A stretch of 64,000 nt of DNA from Chinchilla lanigera. Its lineage: Eukaryota > Chordata > Mammalia > Rodentia > Chinchillidae. Numbering within the stretch: position 1 is the stretch's first letter; every line of letters begins with the position of its first letter. The stretch lies in NCBI RefSeq assembly GCF_000276665.1, contig NW_004955463.1, positions 10,419,565-10,483,564 on the forward strand. Direction: 5' to 3'. Shown here one piece after another: positions 57,180-64,000 of this stretch. The position numbers and the translations under genes were made by a program. The notes under the pieces are model-generated. The model had not been told where the DNA came from, made no database searches, and was given only the letters and a program-made list of their open reading frames with translations.

Positions 57180-57760
57180 TCGGCAAGAGATATGCACCGT
57201 CGGACTGAGGCTAAATGGTCATTTTTTTTTTTATTTTAATGCGCTTGCCCTTAATTAATACTTTAGTCTTTCAGACCTTCATCTGTTACACTTAAACGGA
57301 TTTTGTAATTGGCTTTGCATCACAGTAGGTTTTTTGCCCCATTTCAGTGCAAAAAGGCAACCAATTAGTTCTAGCTCCTCATTCCTTCCCACTTCCTTGA
57401 ACAACTGCCCTGCTTCTAATTGCTTAAGTACAACTAATACAGCCCAACAAGATCATAGCTGGGCACTGCTAATGCACTTAGTTAAAAGATGATTAAATTT
57501 ATTAAGCATTTGGACCAATACAGCTCCTAATAAATGTGTTTTGAAGATATGACAGCCCTAGTGAGTGAGTTAAAGACTCATTATTTGGGCCGCTAGTGTT
57601 TTTGCATGAAAACGGTGATTCTTGTCAAGTCCATTAGCTGCTTTACAAAAGAAGAACTGTCATTTCATTAAGCTGCTCCACACATATCAGCAGCTCTAGG
57701 GTAAATTCTGGTCACTTCTTGTCTATGTCATGATGCTTTCTGAGCGCTGATTTTCCCTAG
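57180..57760. promoter_or_regulatory. Candidate constrained noncoding element (strongest of the set)
   Basis: About 580 bp without repeats, with homeodomain-like words in nearly every line (cccttaattaata, ccaattagttctag, tctaattgctta, gctaatgcac, gatgattaaattta, gtccattagctgc). CpG-containing words near the left edge include gcaccgtcgga and cactcggcaagag. This is the profile of developmental enhancers in gene deserts. Inference only. Confidence 0.4.
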
Positions 57761-58089
57761 TATATGCTAGCAGCCTAAAAGTCTTCATTGTGCAAGAAGG
57801 TGTCGTGGGTCTAACTGAAGAATGGCTGAAGAATCAGCCATTAATTTAAGAAGTGTAGAAAGTTACAGTGTAAACTTTTGTTTATTTAATTGAATCACCT
57901 CAATTTTCATAAAATAAAAAGAACGAAATCTGTTTAGAAAAGAGCATTAGGTAACTAACTCAACTTACTTTTTAGTGAAGGATCGAACAGGGATTGGAAT
58001 TCAGATCTTCTACCTTCTCACCTAATGTTCTTTCTGATAAAGCACATTGCCCCATAAATGGATTTCCTGGGTTATTTTCTTTAATTCTC
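57761..58089. other. No recognised feature
   Basis: Contains a small hairpin, aatggctg-aagaat-cagccatt, near 57821-57842. Confidence 0.3.
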
Positions 58090-58560
58090 CACTTGCTTAA
58101 TAAATATCTATTGAGCCTTTATTCTCTGCTAGGTACTACTACATTGATAGAGTTATATCCGGGAATGAGGTTAAATTCTTGCCTACATGCCACTTAAATT
58201 CTAGCTAGCTAGAATTTAATAAATTAATAAATCAGCTTAAAAGTCTAACATATCATGTTCAGTTAAATAAATCAGAAAAATGGAATGGAGAATAATGAGG
58301 TGTCTTTAAAGTACAGCGGTAGGAAAAGCCTATCTGAGGCTGTGCTGCATGAACAGTGAACTGGACGAATGGAGGGTGAGAAGCAAGTCACACAGAGAAG
58401 AAAATTGCAAAGGCCCTGAGGCAAAAATAAATGTTGTGAGTTTGTGTCCACAGAATAGCAATGAAGCCAGTGTGTCCAGAATAGTGAAGTGGCTGAAAAT
58501 AGCAGGAGATGAGTTCATATTAATAGATAATGATTATTTCTTGTTCCTATATAAGTAGAA
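58090..58560 (-). mobile_element. L2 LINE 3' end, antisense
   Basis: 'cttaataaatatctattgag' (58095-) is the reversed L2 tail. 'gaatgaggttaaattcttgc', 'gaataatgaggtgtctttaa' and 'attgcaaaggccctgaggca' (58406-58425) and 'gaagccagtgtgtccagaat' continue the L2 order in reverse. It contains a 26-bp perfect palindrome at 58194-58219. Confidence 0.62.
58194..58219. repeat. 26-bp perfect palindrome
   Basis: Centre at 58206/58207. The left arm is ttaaattctagct and the right arm is its exact reverse complement. All 13 pairs match; the next pair outward (c/t) does not. Confidence 0.95.
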
Positions 58561-59229
58561 TTGCAAATCCAGTGAAAAGAGAAAGAATATGCACCCCATC
58601 AAGAAGGCCAGTAAGTGGCTGTATAATATGGATATATTAAATTTTCTCAATGATAAACCAAATTCAATCCAACAAATGATCCACTGAGGCCAGTATTATA
58701 TCTTAATTTCTATCTAAATTGACTGAGCAATGATGATATGTGTGCAAGGCACTGGATGGTAAAGAGACAAGTGAGTATGATGTGTCTTTCCTTAGAAATG
58801 AATGAAATAGCCACAACCACAAGAAGGAAAATGAATGGAGGAAGGGAAAAGAAAAGATTAGCAAAGGAGACTATGAGAAGACCTCATGTGTCAAAAGTTC
58901 AGGGGGCGCTTGGGATGCTTGCTGGAAGATGCAGACAGGTAAGGTGCAGAAGATAACATACAAACAGGGAAAAATGAAGAGGAAGACTTTGGCATGTGCC
59001 TGAGACAGGTGCCTAAGAGTCCATAATGAGCTGAGGAATCAGGATGAGGAAAGGGAAGGAGGTAAGTGGGAGCCATGCCATGGCACTAAGAAGTCCTGTC
59101 CAGCTGGAACACAGGGTAAGGGGGATAAACAGATAAAGCTGAAACAACGATAAAAAAAACTGTAAATGTTTTTAATAGAACTGAAACTAATTACATGGGG
59201 TTGCTAGAGAAATACAAAGCAAGTTTATG
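58561..59229. other. Intergenic; possible further antisense L2
   Basis: 'gtgtgcaaggcactggatgg' at 58740 resembles a MIR/L2-like phrase, followed by purine-rich sequence. Not enough to call. Confidence 0.28.
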
Positions 59230-59400
59230 TTTTTTTAAGTTATAGTAAGACATAGTACCTTTAATCCCCCTCAAAACACTGCCCCTTACTTTAAATACAC
59301 TTATTCCATGGTTCTTGCCACTTTCTGAAGCAGTGCTGGAAGTCTTCTTTTGTGGGTATCCTCATGAGGGGTGATTAAAAACAGAGTAGATGCTGCTACT
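59230..59400 (-). mobile_element. Mariner-type transposase C-terminal remnant, antisense
   Basis: Minus-strand translation near 59370-59250 gives IPTKEDFQHCFRKWQEPWNK and, after a stop, QCFEGD. This recalls the conserved 'FxxCFxxWxxRWxKCI...GxYFEGD' C-terminus of a mariner-like transposase found in mammals. The catalytic domain was not found. Further plus-strand sequence to 59590 may belong to the same element. Confidence 0.48.
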
Positions 59401-59510
59401 GAGTGCTAACCAATGGGAAAGTAGGCTTAGAAGGTATCTTCAATGGGAAAGTAGCCTTGGAAACATGCAACTGCTGGCCTCCCCCAAAGTCAAAATGATC
59501 AAAGACTTCA

Positions 59511-59536
59511 AATGTCTTGAATCGATTCAAGACATT
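59511..59536. repeat. 26-bp perfect palindrome
   Basis: Centre at ATCGAT (59521-59526 region). The left arm is aatgtcttgaatc followed by its exact reverse complement. All 13 pairs match. A short direct repeat (caatgggaaagtag at 59411 and 59441) lies just upstream. Confidence 0.95.
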
Positions 59537-59711
59537 GATGTATCCATGATAGTGCAACTAAGGACACTCATGGAAGAGGATTTAAACTGATTGAGTGTTC
59601 TTTGTGAGCAAGGCACTGGAAGACCTAGAGCCAACTGTTTTGAGAGGGATTAAGGGCAATGACTTTATTTCTAAATTTTTTTTTTTTAATTTGAGCACAC
59701 TATATTTTTCT

Positions 59712-59806
59712 ATCACATTTTTTTTTGGTGCTGGAATCGAACTCAGGACCTTGTGCTTGCCAGCACCTGCACCACTGAAGTATTTCCTCAGTCCTCCATC
59801 ACATTT
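59712..59806 (-). mobile_element. ID SINE, antisense, short, with 9-bp target duplication
   Basis: Flanks atcacattt at 59712-59720 and 59798-59806. The body has 'ggtgctggaatcgaactcag', 'gaccttgtgcttgccagcac' and a degenerate A-box side. About 75 bp, slightly shortened. Confidence 0.8.
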
Positions 59807-60183
59807 CTAGAGCTAGTAATACCTTTGTTCCAGAGTGACCATGACAATAGAAACGAATTGGATACCCCTTAGTTCTTTCTATAGTTATCCTCAAGGAAGT
59901 TAGGTATATTTTTGAAATTTTAAAAATGTTTAAAACTCTTATATCCCTTGAAATCTTTCTCAGTACCCATATCTATAAATAGGAAAAATAGAACTTATTT
60001 GTTTTAAAGTGGGTGAGAATTCCTGACCTTTCAACCTCTCTTTCCATATCTGATGAGGTCCCAAAGGCATTTTCAGGGAAACCAAGGCTCATGAGAAGCA
60101 CAGTTTATAAACTATTGAGCTAAAGCATTTTAGGTGTACCTTCATTTTTAACTCTTCAATTGGTAAAATGTTGCATTGAATTT
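59807..60183. other. No recognised feature
   Basis: AT-rich spacer between an ID and an L1 fragment. Confidence 0.3.
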
Positions 60184-60390
60184 TCTTTTCTTTTATTATT
60201 TTAAAAGCAAAAGAACGAAAACATATTAACAAACAGACAAGCATTTACAAAGTAGCACAAGAACAGTACAAGCAACACTGAAATACATACAGATGACAGG
60301 GAATTAACAATGGTTGTTGCATACATATTGAAAATTTGAAAGTAGTCACTCAAGAAAACAAATACAGACATGCAAGGATTGCATTTTCTT
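60184..60390 (-). mobile_element. L1 3'UTR fragment, antisense (very short copy)
   Basis: 'aacatattaacaaacagaca', 'agcatttacaaagtagcaca', 'gggaattaacaatggttgtt' and 'gaaagtagtcactcaagaaa' match the 3'UTR of the L1 at 8440-8585 almost word for word. Only about 200 bp are present. It extends no further, so it is a severely 5'-truncated insertion. Confidence 0.8.
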
Positions 60391-63300
60391 TGTTTTAAAA
60401 GATATTCTTCTAAACACACACATATACCCTTATGCTCCACTCACTTAGTGTTGGAGATGAGCTTATTAATATGATACAAACATCAGGTACAGCATCATAA
60501 GAATCATTCAGAGCAACCTGCTTATAAGAAGCTTCAAACCCTTGGGGTAAAGCAAATGGATTTTTAAGTGGGTACACAAATTCTAGGAAACATGAGTAAT
60601 TTCAGTCAAAAGTAATCATGATCCATCCTTTTTAAAAGGTTATTTTCCTCATATGAGTTCCCTTATGTTCTTGCAGACTTTAATGTTTTGAAAATAGAAG
60701 CAAGGAAGAGGTCAGTAGTAACATTTGTTGGCAAAAGAGGATATCAAAAAGAGCAGAAGTGAATGCACACTCACATACCTTCCCACTGTACACAATTTAG
60801 AAGCTAGATGTGCAGGAACGGCACAGTCTCGATTTGAGTTTCATTCTGCTTGAATTTGTCACTCTGGCTCAAAATAAGAGAACTTGGAGTAAGATTTCTG
60901 AGTTCTCATTAATGTTATTTCCTCCATTTCCTTAGGTTCTGCTGTACACTAATGGTTCTGACTTTGTCTAGAAAACTTACACATCTCTCTAAAGACATGC
61001 TTCATCTGGTTACTTTTAAGCTTTTGGTGCCCACACTGGCCTGCTTCTTCTGTGAAGCTATTGCGAGATTGGAGCACTCCATCAGGAGCTGATGTCCTGT
61101 GTTGCTGTAGTACCAATGGATTCATCTGCTGTACCCCAGTCTGGCATCTGCTCCTGCACAGGAACATGTATGCTCTGTGGTGGACTTGGCTTCTAGTTCT
61201 GGAATTGAAAGATGGCTTGAGTACTCAGCAGGCTGGCCCAAACTACTGTTGGTCCAGTTAGTTCAAAAGGGCTGGCTTCATGGTTTATGCTGCTTGGAAT
61301 TTTTATGTATTCCATATTGTAACCTGACTTGTAAATTTTTCTTAACTCTTGCCATAAAGAGAAATGGCAGTTAAGTCAGAGTAGCCCAAGAAAGATGCAA
61401 ATTGTAAAATGCATTTAACTTTGTGGAATACAATAGTATTAATAATTAAATGAGTAATTTGGGTTCATATCCTTGAAAAATTATTAATTTAATAATATTT
61501 TAGGTAAGTTAGGTTTTCTGAATTTCTCATCTTTGTCAGTGGCTTGGAAAAAACATCCCAATATTTCACAGGATTATCATATAATCAAATTATATAAAAG
61601 GAACCAACCCACTTGGAAAAATCTAAAGTTTACATCTAAATGAAAAAAAAAAACCTTAAACTTAAAACATGATGCATCATGTTTCTGTGAAACACTAGAG
61701 GTTAAATCAAGTCACCCTCATGTCTTCATTCCTTTTAAATTGAGAAAATAGCCAGAGGAACATGTGATTAAAATAGAACAAAATAAATGAAGTTTTACTG
61801 AATAAAGTAAGATCCAGCAGTGTTTATTTCTGGAAGAAGAGAATTGGTACTACTTGAACCATGGATTAGGCAAAATAAGGCAGAGAGGAGGAAAACATTG
61901 GTGCTTACTAATCTGTTTTTGCAAGTATGGATTAACAACACTGAGCAAACCTAAACTCTCCATAGAGTCTTTTGACTCAGATTGCTGATGTGATGCGTGA
62001 GCACATGAGAGATAGAGGAGTGGAAAGATGTGAAGATGAGCCAGCAGAATCCAAGGATCTCTCTCCAACCAATAGCTCCACTTTATCACTTTCATGAGTT
62101 GAACTCCCAGAATTGATGAAAGACTTCCAACTAATGATAACCCAAAAACCAACCTCTTACTTTTCAAATTCTGCCTAAATAACTCCATTGAAAACTATTT
62201 CACTGTCTATTAAAGCTATTATTCATATCTAAGGATAAATTTGTTGCAAAATTACAATTACATTTTAAAGAAATATGTTTCTTTCATTTATGTTATTTCT
62301 ATCAGTTAGGCATAGCACCTACAAAAACTACTATTTTCTTTGGAGGATTGCAGATGCTGAAGCCTGATAATTTACTTGCTAAATCTATTTTCTTTCTATA
62401 AAATATTATAATAATGTGTTTTTAGAACACAAGGTTTCACATATTATTCCAATCCTGCATTCTCTAACATGGAAGTGCTTCTGCTTATGTAGATGCAGAA
62501 CAGTTATTTGAAACTGTTTTTATATCACTTGTATGTGAGGAAATGAGCTAGAATATGGCCCACTCGATTTGGGTCAGTCTCGGTGTATGTTTGTAACCAA
62601 GTAATCTGTTGACATGGTTCTTTTGTGATCTTTTATAACTTAACATCTTCATTGCCTCAAGCTTCAGCTCACAAATGTTTGGAAAGCTTAATATCACTAA
62701 CAGAAGTTCTGGAAAAAATTCAGAACGTCTGTTTTCATGGTCATTCCTGGCTCTGAACATTAATCACTCTGAATATCAGTTGAATGATTGTCTCCAGGTT
62801 CTTCAATGCCTGTACTTTCCCTTTCACAGCTTATTCTCTCTGATTTAACCTAAAACATTTGTACTCTCTCTTCTCATTCCCACATGAAAATAGATTCTCA
62901 TATGATATATTTTTTTATATCAAACTAAATTGACAATTTCACTTGCAGACCAAGGGGACTTACTTAAAATAATGAAGATTACTTAAAGTAATCCTTGGTT
63001 GTGAAAGAAACCCCTTGGCCATTTCTTGGAGAGCTTCTGCCTCTGGACTTCTCCTGCTGGCCTCTTTCTTAGCCTTTTTCCATTCAGTAGCAAAGCCACT
63101 TGTCTTCCATTGTCTTCTCTAGAGCAATTCTATTCTCTTCTCATTCCCAAACTTTGATTGCTGATGTCTCTTAAAACTTTGAAATTTCAATTTGGAAGAA
63201 TTCACCAGGTTTAGTTTCTGTTAAAGAGATTTTTTTCAGCTCTTACAGAGGAGAGGGGCTGTTGTTTCAGTTATAGTTGTATAGTACACCTAGTAGTTAA

Positions 63301-63999
63301 AGCATCATCACATACTTTGATCTCAATTCTACTTAATGTGTTTGTTACATAGATTTTTAAAAGGCAAATAATCTAGCATAGAGCTTTGTGCATATTGGAG
63401 ACAGCCTAAAAACCAACAAGTGTAGTAACATGACATAATTACATGGGTTGATTTGATTTTTGTTTCTCAGTGTCTGGCCCCTTCTGAAAGGATTAAATAT
63501 AAATTATGCTAGGAATAGGGAAGCAAAGGGAGAAAAAGGATCAAGACACTGCATAATTCTCAAACTGGATGATCCAGCCATAAAATAACTTATTTCAGCA
63601 TACTACCTCTGTAGTCTCTAAGGAGTTGTAGAAATACCATTCACAGCTCTCTTTTTTCAGAGACAGCTTCTTCCAGATCTGTAATAACAGCTGCTCTTCA
63701 TGTTCAGGTGGGAAACCTGTGCAGATGTTGCATAACTTCCTTTTTACCACCTCCTGCAGGAATGTGACATGAATTAAAAGTGCATTTATATTATTACATC
63801 CACCAGATAGGGAACAGTCTCCCAGCCTCATGACTCAGGGCTACGGAGGCTGAGCATAACTCAATTTTCTAAATAAAGGACTTTTATGCTCTGGACATTT
63901 AGGCAGAGAGAAATACAGATGAGGACCTGAGAGCACAGAGGAAGAAATATATTCTCAGGAAATGAAGCACCTGCACAGGACAGTCAGATTCCTGAATTA
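60391..63999. other. Intergenic, no recognised feature
   Basis: About 3.6 kb with no SINE, LTR or LINE I can defend. The region 60950-61300 is less AT-rich and could be part of an old retrocopy (minus strand), but no protein was recognised. Minus frames at 62548-62760 and 63595-63831 have no recognisable domain. A 20-bp palindrome lies at 61665-61684. Confidence 0.3.
61665..61684. repeat. 20-bp perfect palindrome
   Basis: aaacatgatg followed by its exact reverse complement. The next outward pair is a mismatch. Confidence 0.95.
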
Positions 64000-64000
64000 A

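Noticed and set aside
58738..58956. Basic 72-codon frame as a small protein
   Set aside because: Purine-rich low-complexity composition, probably near an antisense L2, without any domain.
60949..61374. Processed pseudogene of a known protein
   Set aside because: Composition is gene-like, but translation in six frames gave no protein I recognise, and no A-tail or target duplication was found.

Overview
The window reads as gene-poor, AT-rich nuclear DNA of a placental mammal. The organism is most likely a rodent outside the mouse/rat group. It carries many tRNA-Ala-like ID SINEs, 7SL-derived B1-type SINEs with the internal duplication typical of rodents, one ID+B1 composite of the kind seen in squirrel-related rodents, L1 copies of a single lineage, MaLR-type LTRs, and ancient mammalian L2, MIR, MER5 and Tigger remnants. 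I cannot name the species. I found no intact protein-coding gene. Every recognisable open frame is a decayed transposon fragment, and the rest are short chance frames. There are two assembly gaps (10889-11413 and 26929-27718).

Layout. 1-8.4 kb: a possible L1 5' leader, a MaLR LTR, two L2 copies, two MIRs and an ID SINE. 8.4-15.6 kb: an L1 district. A small L1 with a 5' inversion and 17-bp target duplications is followed by a long antisense L1 (3'UTR, ORF2, part of ORF1, probable 5' leader) that contains the first gap and an ID insertion. 16.3-21.2 kb: two Tigger-like DNA transposon remnants, a B1, two MaLR LTRs and an old L1/HAL1-type ORF1 region. 24-29.7 kb: L2, MER5-like DNA, the second gap beside an AAAGG array, and a nested stack. 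In the stack, a MaLR-like LTR is split by a 5'-truncated L1, whose 3'UTR is in turn split by a 5S rRNA fragment. A B1 follows.

30-48 kb: old L1, ID and B1-ID SINEs, L2, and four MaLR LTRs, two of which bracket an internal region as an almost complete antisense element (40781-42390). 48-64 kb: a 1.4-kb L2, MIR, three stretches that look like constrained noncoding DNA (53.3-54.3 and 57.2-57.8 kb), L2 and mariner remnants, two more SINE/L1 pieces, and three long perfect palindromes within 3.5 kb.

Nothing here forms a pathway or operon. The most informative signals are historical: a 3'-truncated, tailless 5S rRNA retrocopy with target duplications, supported by two empty-site L1 paralogues in the same window; a textbook twin-primed L1; two generations of ID SINEs; and the palindrome cluster. 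I did not find a convincing new biological system. Repeat family names come from remembered family structure, not from a database search.
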